DNA from: PKWO01 sp036384915
GTDB taxonomy: Bacteria > Pseudomonadota > Gammaproteobacteria > Burkholderiales > Burkholderiaceae_D
Reading direction: 5' to 3'
DNA length: 29,558 nt
Assembly: GCA_036384915.1 (NCBI GenBank)
Contig: DASVLJ010000010.1
Span: forward strand, 1 to 29,558
The position numbers and the translations under genes were made by a program. Below, in pieces: positions 1 through 9,946 of this stretch (position 1 is the stretch's first letter; every line of letters starts with the position of its first letter). Under the pieces are notes generated by a model. It made no database searches, was not told the DNA's origin, and worked only from the letters and a program-made list of their open reading frames with translations.

Positions 1-10
1 GAAGCGAAAT

Positions 11-104
11 GGGTGGGAAAAGAGCCCAATTTGGCCTCGCTTTTGAGGACTGTAGCCGTAGCTACAGCCGGAAAAACGGGGCAAAGTGGGACTTTTCTCC
101 ATCC
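11..104. repeat. Imperfect long inverted repeat with internal hairpin downstream of the LysR gene
   Basis: Positions 50-67 form a perfect 7-bp hairpin, CTGTAGC-CGTA-GCTACAG. It sits inside a wider imperfect inverted repeat: roughly 13-35 pairs with 80-103, as both carry versions of a GGGAAAAG / CTTTTCTCC arm. It lies just past the end of the minus-strand LysR gene, so it may act in transcript termination or be a small dispersed repeat. I see no gene in 1-137. Confidence 0.35.
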
Positions 105-137
105 ATTGCAGCCGACTCGCTTCTGCCGCGCAGGCTC

Positions 138-1025
138 CTAGTCGCCAAGACCTTTTTGCAGGAACTCGATAAACGCCGAAATCTTCAAAGGCAAAAAATC
201 GCGCGCCGGGTAGACCGCATACACCGGCGCCGCTGTCGGCAAGCGACAATCGGGCAAGACCCGCACCAGCTCTCCACGCGCCAGTTCGCCGCGCACCAGT
301 CGCTCGGGAATCATCTGGATGCCGGCACCGCACACGGCGGCGGTCGATAGCGCGCTGCCGTCATTGATCTGGATCGGCCCCGAGACGCGCACCTTGTACG
401 GCCCCTCGTCATCGAGGAAGGTCCATTCGTCATAGACGCGGCCGCCATTGGTATAGATCAGGCAGGCGTGCGCGCTCAAGTCCTGCGGTGTTTGCGGCGC
501 ACCGGCGCGCTTGAGGTAATCGGGCGACGCTACAAGCGTGCGCTTGTTGTCGAACAGCTTGCGCGCCACCAGCGAGGAATCTTCCAGCGGCGACGAGCGG
601 ATCGCCAGGTCGATCTGTTCCGCGATCAAATCGACCAGCCTGTCTTCCAGCACCAGATCGACCTTGACTTGCGGATATTTGGTCACAAATTCGGCAATCG
701 CGGGCACCACGAGTAAGCGCCCGGACACGGAACACGACACGCGCAGCACTCCGCGCACCTGGGCCTGGTATTGGTCGGTCAATTGTTCTATGTTGGTAAG
801 CGACTGTTCGATGCGGCGCGCCTCTTGCAGCACCATTTCGCCGATTTCGGTCAAGGCCAGGCGGCGCGTGGAACGCTGGATCAGGCGCGCGCCCAGTTCT
901 TCCTCGAGCTTGGCCAGTTGGCGCGAGACGACCGATTTGCCGATGTCGAGCTGTTCCGCCGCCCGGCTGATGCTGCCGTGCTGAACGATGGCGGAAAAGA
1001 TGCTCAGGAGCTGCGGATTTTGCAT
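138..1025 (-). CDS. LysR-family transcriptional regulator
   Basis: This is a 295-residue LysR-type DNA-binding regulator. A winged helix-turn-helix occupies about residues 4-62 (the SISRAAEQLDIGKSVVSRQL helix pair), followed by a periplasmic-binding-protein-like effector domain to the C-terminus. Full length is normal for the family. I chose the ATG at 1025 rather than the in-frame GTG at 1058, because a good minus-strand promoter (TTGATA-N17-TATATT, 1069-1097) would start transcription around 1061 and leave almost no leader for 1058. The gene diverges from the CurA-like reductase, and in the classic LysR arrangement it probably controls that gene and itself. Effector unknown. The family call is certain; the target is inferred from position. 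Confidence 0.93.
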   Translation of the reverse strand: MQNPQLLSIFSAIVQHGSISRAAEQLDIGKSVVSRQLAKLEEELGARLIQRSTRRLALTEIGEMVLQEARRIEQSLTNIEQLTDQYQAQVRGVLRVSCSVSGRLLVVPAIAEFVTKYPQVKVDLVLEDRLVDLIAEQIDLAIRSSPLEDSSLVARKLFDNKRTLVASPDYLKRAGAPQTPQDLSAHACLIYTNGGRVYDEWTFLDDEGPYKVRVSGPIQINDGSALSTAAVCGAGIQMIPERLVRGELARGELVRVLPDCRLPTAAPVYAVYPARDFLPLKISAFIEFLQKGLGD

Positions 1026-1068
1026 GGCGATCTCTATTATTCCTGCTTGTTGTTCCACTTAAGTCAAC

Positions 1069-1119
1069 AATATAGTGGTCGAATGGTGACTTATCAAGCA
1101 ACAACACCACCTCTATACT
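1069..1119. promoter_or_regulatory. Overlapping divergent promoters between lysR and the reductase
   Basis: On the plus strand TTATCA (1091-1096) and TATACT (1114-1119) are 17 bp apart and point to the reductase. On the minus strand TTGATA (1092-1097) and TATATT (1069-1074) are also 17 bp apart and point to lysR. The two -35 hexamers occupy the same six or seven base pairs, so the promoters should compete for polymerase. Assigned by eye against the sigma-70 consensus. Confidence 0.55.
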
Positions 1120-1152
1120 GCGATGCATCAACAATTCCACTGGAGAACCACC

Positions 1153-2163
1153 ATGAACACAGTCAACCGTCAATTCAAGCTCGTCGCCCGTCCCGTCGGT
1201 GAAGTCAAGCGCAGCGATTTCGAACTTGCCAGCAGCCCGCTGCGTGACCCGGCCGAAGGTGAAGTCGTGGTCCAGATTTTGTACGCCTCGCTCGACCCCG
1301 CCATGCGCGGCTGGATGAACGATAGCCGCGAATCCTACATGCCGCCTGTACCGCTGGGCGACGTGATGCGCGCTATCGCCGTGGGCCGCGTGATCGCGTC
1401 GAAGAATGCGCAATTCGCCGTCGGCGACCACGTTACGGGCATGCTCGGCCTGCAGGACTATGCTTACTCCAACGGCCAGGGATTGAACAAGATCGATCCC
1501 AAGCTGGCGCCTTTGCCGATGTATCTCGGCGCCCTCGGCATGCCGGGCCTGACTGCCTACTTCGGCCTGCTCGATATCGGCCAGCCCAAGGCCGGGGAAA
1601 CCGTCGTAGTCTCGGGTGCAGCCGGCGCGGTCGGCGCCGTCGTCGGCCAGATTGCCAAGATCAAGGGCGCGCGCGTGGTCGGCATCGCCGGCGGTGCGGA
1701 CAAGGCGCGTTATCTGATCGAAGAACTCGGATTCGATGCTGTCATCGACTACAAGAAAGAAGATGTGGCGGCGGCATTGAAGACGCATTGCCCGAACGGC
1801 GTGGACGTCTATTTCGACAACGTCGGCGGCGATATCCTCGACGCCGTACTGCTGAATCTGGCCATGCATGCACGCATCGTGATCTGCGGCGCGATCTCGC
1901 AGTACAACAACACGACGCCGGTCAAGGGGCCGGCCAATTACCTGTCGCTGCTGGTCAAGCGCGGCACGATGAAGGGTTTGATGGTGGCAGACTACTATCC
2001 GCGCGCCATGGAAGCGTTCAAGGACATGGGCGCATGGATTACCGCAGGCAAGCTGAAGACGCGTGAAGACGTGGTCGACGGCCTGGAAAACTTCCCCGAG
2101 GCATTCCAGAAACTGTTCACGGGCCAAAACAACGGCAAACTGGTGCTGAAAATCGCTCAGTAA
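1153..2163 (+). CDS. NADP-dependent oxidoreductase, MDR family (CurA-like)
   Basis: This is a 336-residue zinc-independent medium-chain dehydrogenase/reductase. The N-terminus (QFKLVARPVGEVKRSDFEL...) and the SLDPAMRGWMND block are typical of the leukotriene B4 12-hydroxydehydrogenase / CurA / YncB group, which reduces the double bond of alpha,beta-unsaturated ketones using NADPH. A Rossmann nucleotide-binding loop, SGAAGAVGAVVGQ, lies near residues 153-165. The start at 1153 has a GGAGA ribosome site at 1142-1146; an upstream in-frame ATG at 1123 has none. It is divergent from a LysR gene that likely regulates it. The physiological substrate is unknown; such enzymes often handle reactive enones or quinones. 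Confidence 0.9.
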   Translation: MNTVNRQFKLVARPVGEVKRSDFELASSPLRDPAEGEVVVQILYASLDPAMRGWMNDSRESYMPPVPLGDVMRAIAVGRVIASKNAQFAVGDHVTGMLGLQDYAYSNGQGLNKIDPKLAPLPMYLGALGMPGLTAYFGLLDIGQPKAGETVVVSGAAGAVGAVVGQIAKIKGARVVGIAGGADKARYLIEELGFDAVIDYKKEDVAAALKTHCPNGVDVYFDNVGGDILDAVLLNLAMHARIVICGAISQYNNTTPVKGPANYLSLLVKRGTMKGLMVADYYPRAMEAFKDMGAWITAGKLKTREDVVDGLENFPEAFQKLFTGQNNGKLVLKIAQ

Positions 2164-2181
2164 TACGATGGAAAAAATCGC

Positions 2182-2217
2182 GGCTACAATCGAGGGATTC
2201 TATCCCCGATTGTAGCC
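2182..2217 (+). promoter_or_regulatory. Hairpin abutting the gamma-glutamyltransferase start codon
   Basis: GGCTACAATCG (2182-2192) pairs perfectly with CGATTGTAGCC (2207-2217). GGGAT (2194-2198) pairs with ATCCC (2202-2206), leaving one bulged A and a 3-nt loop. The right arm ends at the base before the ATG at 2218, and no Shine-Dalgarno sequence is visible. Each arm also holds a TACAAT (-10-like) hexamer, one per strand. It could be a dyad operator or promoter, or an RNA hairpin limiting initiation. If transcription starts from the plus-strand TACAAT (2185-2190), the leader would be about 20 nt. Confidence 0.6.
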
Positions 2218-3816
2218 ATGACATCTTTCGACTGGTCCAACCCTTATCCGACGATACGCTCGCCGCTCTTCGCGCGCAACGTCGTCGCCACGTCCCAACC
2301 GCTGGCCGCGCAGGCCGGACTGCGCATGCTGTTAAAGGGCGGCAATGCCGTCGATGCGGCAATCGCCGCGGCGGCGGCGCTGACCATCGTCGAACCCGTT
2401 TCCTGCGGCCTGGGCAGCGATGCCTTTGCCATCGTCTGGGACGGCAAGCAAATGCACGGCTTGAACGCCTCGGGTACCGCGCCGGCGGCCTGGACGCGCG
2501 ATTACTTCACGAAGAAATATGGCGACACGTTCCCCATGCGCGGCTGGGACAGTGTTACCGTGCCCGGGGCGGTGGCAGGCTGGGTTGCCCTGTCGGACAA
2601 GCTAGGCAAGCTGCCTTTCGAGGATTTGCTTGAGCCGGCAATCGAGCTGGCCACACGCGGCCACCTCGTCTCTCCCATCGTGCAAGGAAAATGGGCCAAT
2701 GCCGTGCCGCTCTTGCAAGACCTGCCCGGCTATGCGCAAGCCTTCATGCCTTATGGCCGCGCGCCGCATGTCGGCGAACAATTCGTCTTTACCGAAGCCG
2801 CCGCTACGCTGGAAAAGATCGCCGCGAGCAAGGGCGAAGCCTATTACCGCGGCGAACTGGCGCAGCAATTGGCGCGCCATGCTGCCGCGAACGGCGGTGG
2901 CATGACCGAGGCCGACCTCGCCGCTTACCGGCCCGAGTGGGTGACGCCGATCCAAAAGGATTTCGCCGGCCATACGGTGCATGAAATCCCGCCCAATGGC
3001 CAGGGCATTGCCGCATTGATGGCGCTGGGTATGGTGGAATCGCTCGATATCGCGCGCTTCCCGGTCGATTCCGTCGAAAGCCAGCACCTGCAGATCGAGG
3101 CGATGAAGCTGGCCTTTGCCGACACCTACCGCTGGGTGGCCGACGAACGCGCCATGACCGCGGTAACGGCACGCGACTTGCTCGATGACGCCTACCTCGC
3201 CGAACGCGCCAAAACGATCCGCATGGACCGCGCCGGCGATTTCGCCCATGGCACGCCGCCCAAGGGCGGCACCGTCTACCTGACCGCAGCCGACCAGCAC
3301 GGCATGATGGTCAGCTTCATCCAGTCGAACTACATGGGCTTCGGCTCGGGTATCGTCGTGCCCGGCACCGGCATCAGCCTGCAAAACCGTGGCCACTGCT
3401 TCTCGCTCGACCCGGCATCGCCCAATTGCGTCGCGCCGGGCAAGCGGCCCTTTCACACCATCATCCCAGGCTTCTTGACGAAGAACGGTCAGGCGCAGAT
3501 GAGCTTCGGCGTCATGGGCGGCAATATGCAGCCGCAGGGCCACCTGCAGACGCTGGTGCGCATGCTCAAGTACGGCCAGCAGCCGCAAGCCGCCTGCGAT
3601 GCGCCGCGCTGGAAGGTCAATCGCGGCTTGTCGGTCGATATGGAAACGGCCATGCCGTCAAGCACCGCGGCGGCATTGACGGCCATGGGCCACCAGGTGG
3701 AAAACATTGCCGACAGCTATATGGATTTCGGTTCCGGGCAATTCATCTGGAAGCTCGAGAACGGCTATGTGGCGGCCAGCGATGCGCGGCGCGACGGTCA
3801 AGCCGTCGGATTTTGA
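2218..3816 (+). CDS. Gamma-glutamyltransferase family protein (Ntn-hydrolase)
   Basis: This 532-residue protein belongs to the gamma-glutamyltranspeptidase family, autoprocessing N-terminal-nucleophile hydrolases that cleave or transfer gamma-glutamyl groups from glutathione-like substrates. The N-terminal GGNAVDAAIAAAAALTIVEP block is diagnostic. The predicted processing site and nucleophile is Thr352 in GGTVYLTAAD, followed by the usual small-subunit blocks (SFIQSNYMGFGSGIVVPGTG, PGKRPFHTIIPGF, GVMGG). There is no signal peptide, so unlike classical periplasmic Ggt it probably acts in the cytoplasm or has another substrate, as in the YwrD-like branch. It lies 54 bp after the reductase gene, and the intervening hairpin suggests separate control. 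Family call firm; substrate unknown. Confidence 0.92.
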   Translation: MTSFDWSNPYPTIRSPLFARNVVATSQPLAAQAGLRMLLKGGNAVDAAIAAAAALTIVEPVSCGLGSDAFAIVWDGKQMHGLNASGTAPAAWTRDYFTKKYGDTFPMRGWDSVTVPGAVAGWVALSDKLGKLPFEDLLEPAIELATRGHLVSPIVQGKWANAVPLLQDLPGYAQAFMPYGRAPHVGEQFVFTEAAATLEKIAASKGEAYYRGELAQQLARHAAANGGGMTEADLAAYRPEWVTPIQKDFAGHTVHEIPPNGQGIAALMALGMVESLDIARFPVDSVESQHLQIEAMKLAFADTYRWVADERAMTAVTARDLLDDAYLAERAKTIRMDRAGDFAHGTPPKGGTVYLTAADQHGMMVSFIQSNYMGFGSGIVVPGTGISLQNRGHCFSLDPASPNCVAPGKRPFHTIIPGFLTKNGQAQMSFGVMGGNMQPQGHLQTLVRMLKYGQQPQAACDAPRWKVNRGLSVDMETAMPSSTAAALTAMGHQVENIADSYMDFGSGQFIWKLENGYVAASDARRDGQAVGF

Positions 3817-3883
3817 AGGCGGTTTTCCTTGATCTGACTCCGGAAAATCCGGCTTTCGTCGCATTTTGCTGGCGTAACGCGCG

Positions 3884-5095
3884 GTGAGCACGCACAATGC
3901 CGCCATGTTTCCTATCGTTTCCGCATTGCTCAAGCTGATCACAGGCAAGCGCCGCGAGCCCGACACTGCAAGCCCCTCCCTCGATGGGCAGCCGGCGCGC
4001 TGGTCCGACCGTTTGCGCAAAATCTATTACGCCGGCTCGCTCTTGAGCCGCTTCGTCATCGACTACCTGTTCGGCATCCTCATCAACACGCTATGCGCTG
4101 TGATGGTCTGCTTCGTCATCCTGCCCAATGAGACCTTTGCCCAATGCTGGGTCTTCTCCATGTGCATCGGCAGCCTGATCATGTGGATGACCGACGGCAG
4201 CCGGCTTTTGATCTGGCGCGGCGGCCGCCCCTACATGCCGGGCTTGCTGGCCATCATCGTGGCGGCCATCCCGATCGGCTACTTCGGCGGCAGCTTCATC
4301 GCCGCCAAGATCCTGACCCTGCCCAGCGAAACGGTGATCAGCCACCAGATCGAGCACGCCACGCCCCTGTTCGTCATGATTCTCGTGGTATGCCTTATCC
4401 TCGCCTGGTTCAATTGGAACCAATCGGCACTGTCCGAGTTGCGCGCCAAAGCCGAAGCGGAAAAAGCCCACCTCGCCGCCGTTGAGCGCCAGGCGATGCA
4501 GGCGCAACTGCAATTGCTGCAGGCGCAGATCGAGCCGCACATGCTGTTCAACACGCTGGCCAACCTGCAAGGCTTGATCGCCATCGACGCGGCACGCGCA
4601 CAATACATGCTCGACAGGCTGATCCACTACCTGCGCGCCAGCCTGTCTTCCTCGCGTGCCGAGTCCACTACCCTGGCCCACGAATTCGAATTGATGCATG
4701 CCTACCTGGAACTGATGTCGGTGCGCATGGGTGCGCGCCTGTCTTACAGCCTGACGCTGCCGCCGGAGCTGGAAAGCTTCAAGCTGCCGCCCATGCTGCT
4801 GCAACCGCTGGTGGAAAACGCGGTCAAGCATGGCGTGGAAGGCAAGATCGAAGGCGGACGGATCGAGGTGACGGCAAGGCGCGACGGCACCCGGCTGATG
4901 ATCTCGGTGTCCGACAACGGCCTTGGCCTGGAAGAGAGCACCGCGCCGCGTTATCGCAACCACGGCACCGGGCTCGGGGTCGCCAACGTGCGCGAGCGCC
5001 TGCGCGCGCTGCATGGCGAACTGGCCGGGCTGAGCCTGGAACCCAATGCTCCGCAAGGGGCGATTGCCACACTGACTTTACCCTACGAATCATGA
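3884..5095 (+). CDS. LytS-type sensor histidine kinase
   Basis: A 403-residue membrane sensor kinase of the His_kinase (PF06580)/HATPase_c type. Four hydrophobic segments at about residues 61-80, 87-102, 113-138 and 160-178 are followed by a coiled linker rich in Ala/Glu/Gln. The phospho-acceptor is His219 in QAQIEPHMLFNTLANLQ. The ATP-binding domain shows an N-box (LVENAVKHG) and a G1 box (DNGLGL). No separate sensory domain is visible, so the ligand may be sensed in the membrane. The start is a GTG at 3884; an ATG at 3905 is equally possible since neither has a clear ribosome site. It overlaps the response regulator by four bases (ATGA), so the two are translationally coupled. Confidence 0.92.
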   Translation: MSTHNAAMFPIVSALLKLITGKRREPDTASPSLDGQPARWSDRLRKIYYAGSLLSRFVIDYLFGILINTLCAVMVCFVILPNETFAQCWVFSMCIGSLIMWMTDGSRLLIWRGGRPYMPGLLAIIVAAIPIGYFGGSFIAAKILTLPSETVISHQIEHATPLFVMILVVCLILAWFNWNQSALSELRAKAEAEKAHLAAVERQAMQAQLQLLQAQIEPHMLFNTLANLQGLIAIDAARAQYMLDRLIHYLRASLSSSRAESTTLAHEFELMHAYLELMSVRMGARLSYSLTLPPELESFKLPPMLLQPLVENAVKHGVEGKIEGGRIEVTARRDGTRLMISVSDNGLGLEESTAPRYRNHGTGLGVANVRERLRALHGELAGLSLEPNAPQGAIATLTLPYES

Positions 5096-5886
5096 ATACC
5101 CATCCGCGCGCCTTGATCGCCGAAGACGAACCCATCCTTTCCTATGCCCTGGTACAAGCCCTGCAAAGGCTATGGCCCGAATTGCAGATTAGCGGCGTGG
5201 TCGACAATGGCGTGGCCGCCGTGCGCGAAACGCTGGCGCAAAAGCCTGACGTGCTGTTTTTCGACGTCAAAATGCCGGGCAAGAGCGGGCTCGAAGCGGC
5301 CGAGGAACTGGCCGAAGAATGGCCGGAAGACACACCCTTCCCGCTGTTGGTCTTCGTCACGGCCTACGACCAGTTTGCGCTCGAAGCCTTCGAACACGCG
5401 GCGGTCGATTACCTCCTCAAGCCGATCAACGACGAACGCCTGGGCAAGACCGTCGCGCGTTTGAAGCTACGCGCGACGCAGAGCGATGAACAGAACGACG
5501 AGTTGAACCGGATGATCGCCAAGCTGCGCGCAATCGCACCGCCGGCCGCCACTGCGGCGGAAAAGCTGACCTTGATCCGTGCCGGTAGCGGCAACCAGAT
5601 CAAACTGATTCCGATCGAGGACGTGCTGTATTTCGAGGCGACAGACAAATACATCAATGTCATCACCGCCGAAGGCCAGTCGCTCATCCGCACCAGCTTG
5701 AAGGAATTGCTGCCGCAATTGGACCACAACCACTTCTGGCAAATCCACCGCAGCACCATCGTCAATTCGCGGCAGATTCAAGTGGCTACGCGCGACGAAC
5801 TGGGCAAACTGACAGTGAAATTGAAGAACCGCGACGAGAACTTGGCCGTGTCGCGCGTGTTTGCGCACCTGTTCAAACAGATGTAG
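5092..5886 (+). CDS. LytTR-family response regulator
   Basis: A 264-residue response regulator of the LytR/AlgR class. The receiver domain (residues 6-125) has the acidic pair Glu11/Asp12, phospho-acceptor Asp58 in DVLFFDVKMPG, Thr90 and Lys110 in YLLKPIND. A linker follows, then a LytTR DNA-binding domain from about residue 158 to the end (FEATDKYINVITAEGQSLIR, HFWQIHRSTIVNSRQI). It forms a two-component system with the kinase it overlaps. No lrgAB, autolysin or alginate gene lies nearby, so its regulon cannot be read from context. It converges on the DUF1223 gene with only 32 bp between them and no obvious terminator. Confidence 0.94.
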   Translation: MNTHPRALIAEDEPILSYALVQALQRLWPELQISGVVDNGVAAVRETLAQKPDVLFFDVKMPGKSGLEAAEELAEEWPEDTPFPLLVFVTAYDQFALEAFEHAAVDYLLKPINDERLGKTVARLKLRATQSDEQNDELNRMIAKLRAIAPPAATAAEKLTLIRAGSGNQIKLIPIEDVLYFEATDKYINVITAEGQSLIRTSLKELLPQLDHNHFWQIHRSTIVNSRQIQVATRDELGKLTVKLKNRDENLAVSRVFAHLFKQM

Positions 5887-5918
5887 CGCTGCTGGTGGAA
5901 TGCGCCTGCGGTTTCCCC

Positions 5919-6674
5919 CTACGAACCACACAGAGGCAAAGCCAAAGCCTGCAACACCTCGCCACTCCCGTTGCGCACAAATGCCGCCACGCCAAGCTGT
6001 GGGTTCACGTCGTCAGGCAACTTCAATTGACGCAAATTCACGGTCTCACCGGCCTTGGCCGGCAAGGCAATCGGCCCCTGCCAATCGCGCACCACGAAAT
6101 CGTGATGCAGCGTCACGCCATTGTTCTCGCCAGCCTTGATGTTGCTGCTCAAGCCGTTTTCATAGAGCGCGATATACAGGCTGGCATTTTCCGCTGCCGT
6201 GGTCTTGATCGAGACGGGCAACTTGCCGCTGCTCGGCTTTCCGGCGTCGATGCTTATCGTTGCACGCGCCGGCTCTCGATTGATCGCGCCTATGGCAGTC
6301 TCAAGCTGGCCGCGCCAATTGCGCAATTCGCGTGTGCCGAGGAACATCTCGGGCGTATATACCGCGCGGCTGTTGACTTCAGCGACGAGCTGGTTTTGCC
6401 TGGCGCTGAATTCAGGCTTGGCGAAACGGTCGGTCCAGCCTATGTAGTCCCAATAATCGACATGCAAGGCAAGCGGCACGACTTGGTCGGCTTGCGCGGC
6501 ACCCTTCAATCCCGATAATGCACGGTCAGCCGGCGGGCAACTGCTGCAGCCTTCGGAGCTGTATAGCTCGAGCAGCGCGACGGCGTGCGCCGGGCTTTGC
6601 TTGTGACAGGCTTGGGCCATGGCGGGGTTGCAGATGGTAAGACCGGCCAGCATGGCAAAAATGACATGTTTCAT
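5919..6674 (-). CDS. Secreted DUF1223 thioredoxin-like protein
   Basis: This 251-residue protein carries a Sec signal peptide (MKHVIFAMLAGLTICNPAMA, cleavage near QA) and a DUF1223 domain, a thioredoxin-fold family. The N-terminal domain has a CxxC pair, Cys43 and Cys46 in YSSEGCSSCPPADRAL, and the LALHVDYWDYIGWTD block typical of the family. It is probably periplasmic and redox-active, but no function is established for the family. The start at 6674 has an AGGAG ribosome site 7 nt upstream; an upstream in-frame start at 6719 would bury the signal peptide. It faces away from glnS across a 167-bp gap and looks like a single-gene unit. Confidence 0.9.
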   Translation of the reverse strand: MKHVIFAMLAGLTICNPAMAQACHKQSPAHAVALLELYSSEGCSSCPPADRALSGLKGAAQADQVVPLALHVDYWDYIGWTDRFAKPEFSARQNQLVAEVNSRAVYTPEMFLGTRELRNWRGQLETAIGAINREPARATISIDAGKPSSGKLPVSIKTTAAENASLYIALYENGLSSNIKAGENNGVTLHHDFVVRDWQGPIALPAKAGETVNLRQLKLPDDVNPQLGVAAFVRNGSGEVLQALALPLCGS

Positions 6675-6801
6675 GAGGCACTCCTGACGTGAAGTCGCTT
6701 GGTCGTGCTGCGGGCGCAAACCTTACGCGGCCGTCGGGGGCAGGCGCTTCGGTTTGATCCCGCTCAGTTCTCGTTTCACGCTGCTTTGCAGCAGCCTGCG
6801 G

Positions 6802-6807
6802 TAGAAT
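6802..6807 (+). promoter_or_regulatory. Possible -10 element for glnS
   Basis: TAGAAT lies 35 bp before the glnS ATG at 6842. No convincing -35 hexamer is present at 16-18 bp. Its overlap with an upstream in-frame ATG at 6806 favours 6842 as the real start. Confidence 0.3.
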
Positions 6808-6841
6808 GTTTAATTCTCATGCAATTATTGCCATTTCGTTC

Positions 6842-8593
<1,752 letters not shown>

Positions 8594-8635
8594 AGAACTG
8601 AGGGTGGGAAGCCGCAGACGCATCCCTCCAAGATC

Positions 8636-9946
8636 CTATGCCCTCGCCTTCGGCGCCGCAGGCTTGGGCCTTTCCTCGCCTTGGCGCGGAAAATCAAAAT
8701 GAAAGTTGACGGACACCTGCCCCGACACACTCTCGGGGCAGCCGTCGCGCCGGTAATTGGTAACCGTATTTTCCTTACCCGGCACGATCTCAATCTGGAT
8801 ATCGGCCGCGCTCTGGCCAAAGGCATGCAAAATGGTTTGCTTGACGCGGCGCAAAAGGTCTTCTTCGGGAGAACATTCCGAGTCGCGCGGAATGGTATTG
8901 CCGAAGTTCGTGTCGAGTTCACCCGGGGCTTCGCCGAAAATCTGTTCCACCGTCTGCGCGAATTCCGACTCGGTCGTGACGAGATAGCGGATGGCCGACT
9001 TGGGAAACAGGTTGAAGATCATGCGTGAGCTGCCTACCCGCTCAGGGTCTACGGCCAGCACGACCATCCCGGCCTCGCACTTTTCCAATACCAGCCATTG
9101 ATTGTGTTCGGCGAATTCGCGCTTGAAGTTGTGCGTGGTATCGGACGCAAGCTTGCGTGCCGCGCGGTAAGGCTCGTAAGGCACCCCGAAGTGCGCCGCC
9201 AGCGCCGCGCCGATCTCTCCCTGCCTGACCTGAAACCGCGTCTGCAGCACCTCTTCCATGCTGCGATTGTGCAGGCGCGCCTCCTGCCCGGCCAGTTCGA
9301 GTTCCGCCATAGAGATCACCCCGCTTGCCACCAGCGGATAGTATTTCGAGCGCACCGCCGGATGCTGCTGCAAGCGCTGGGCGAAGGCGACCGCCAGGGT
9401 GTTGCACAGCTCGACCGCGCCTTCTTCCATGATGGACGTAAACGCCCCGCCGGCGCGGTTGTTGATGATCTGCAGCACGCCGAGCAATTCGCGCGAACGC
9501 TCATGCACGATGGGCGCAACCAGCATCTCGCGCGTGCGAAAGCCGGTGCGCTTGTCGACCTTTTTGAGAAACTGGAATGAAGGATTGAATCCGGCCATCT
9601 CGGCCTCGTCGTAGGCGTCCGCGATGTTGACCATTTTCTTGGTCAATGCGACATAACCGGCCGCACTGCTGGAGGAGATCGGCAGCGAAAAATCCTTGAA
9701 CGAATTCAAGCCGGTCTTGATCATGGTTTCGATCGTGGTGCGGCCTTCGCCAACGGAATAGATGGTCAGCCTCTCACAGCCGAACAGGTCGCAGATGTCA
9801 GGCGAAAGATCGAGGATGATTTCATTGATGCGGTCGGTAGCGTGGATCTTGTTGGCGACCGCCTGCAGCTTCTTGAAAAAGACCAGCCGGCGCACGTCGT
9901 CGTCCGCCGCCATCCCCTTCTGCATACCCAATGCCACGCTTCCCAT
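8636..9946 (-). CDS. GAF-MshEN protein: GspE/PilB-like, lacking the ATPase domain
   Basis: A 436-residue protein with a GAF domain at about residues 24-192 and a type II secretion/type IV pilus ATPase N-terminal (MshEN-like) domain at about 200-340 (LVASGVISMAELELAG ... GEIGAALAAHFGVPYEP). Residues 363-402 match the opening of the GspE/PilB N2 domain (RVKQTILHAFGQSAADIQIE ... NYRRDG). The chain then ends in a short Pro/Lys/Ala-rich tail, so the Walker A, Asp-box, Walker B and tetracysteine parts of the ATPase are absent. No remnant lies in the 42 bp to glnS, so this looks like a settled form, not a fresh truncation. It may be a regulatory or c-di-GMP-sensing relative of secretion/pilus ATPases. 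The start has a GGAAG site. Confidence 0.85.
   Translation of the reverse strand: MGSVALGMQKGMAADDDVRRLVFFKKLQAVANKIHATDRINEIILDLSPDICDLFGCERLTIYSVGEGRTTIETMIKTGLNSFKDFSLPISSSSAAGYVALTKKMVNIADAYDEAEMAGFNPSFQFLKKVDKRTGFRTREMLVAPIVHERSRELLGVLQIINNRAGGAFTSIMEEGAVELCNTLAVAFAQRLQQHPAVRSKYYPLVASGVISMAELELAGQEARLHNRSMEEVLQTRFQVRQGEIGAALAAHFGVPYEPYRAARKLASDTTHNFKREFAEHNQWLVLEKCEAGMVVLAVDPERVGSSRMIFNLFPKSAIRYLVTTESEFAQTVEQIFGEAPGELDTNFGNTIPRDSECSPEEDLLRRVKQTILHAFGQSAADIQIEIVPGKENTVTNYRRDGCPESVSGQVSVNFHFDFPRQGEERPKPAAPKARA

Noticed and set aside
430..2127. A very long open frame on the minus strand opposite the LysR/reductase region
   Set aside because: It overlaps two well-supported genes and their shared promoter, and its sequence has no domain and the composition of an antisense high-GC frame.
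3840..3852. CCGGA-AAA-TCCGG hairpin as a terminator after the GGT gene
   Set aside because: A 5-bp stem without a proper U-tract is too weak to call.
8594..8635. Terminator between glnS and the GAF-MshEN gene
   Set aside because: Only a short GAGGG/CCCTC pairing with a long loop and no U-run on either strand.
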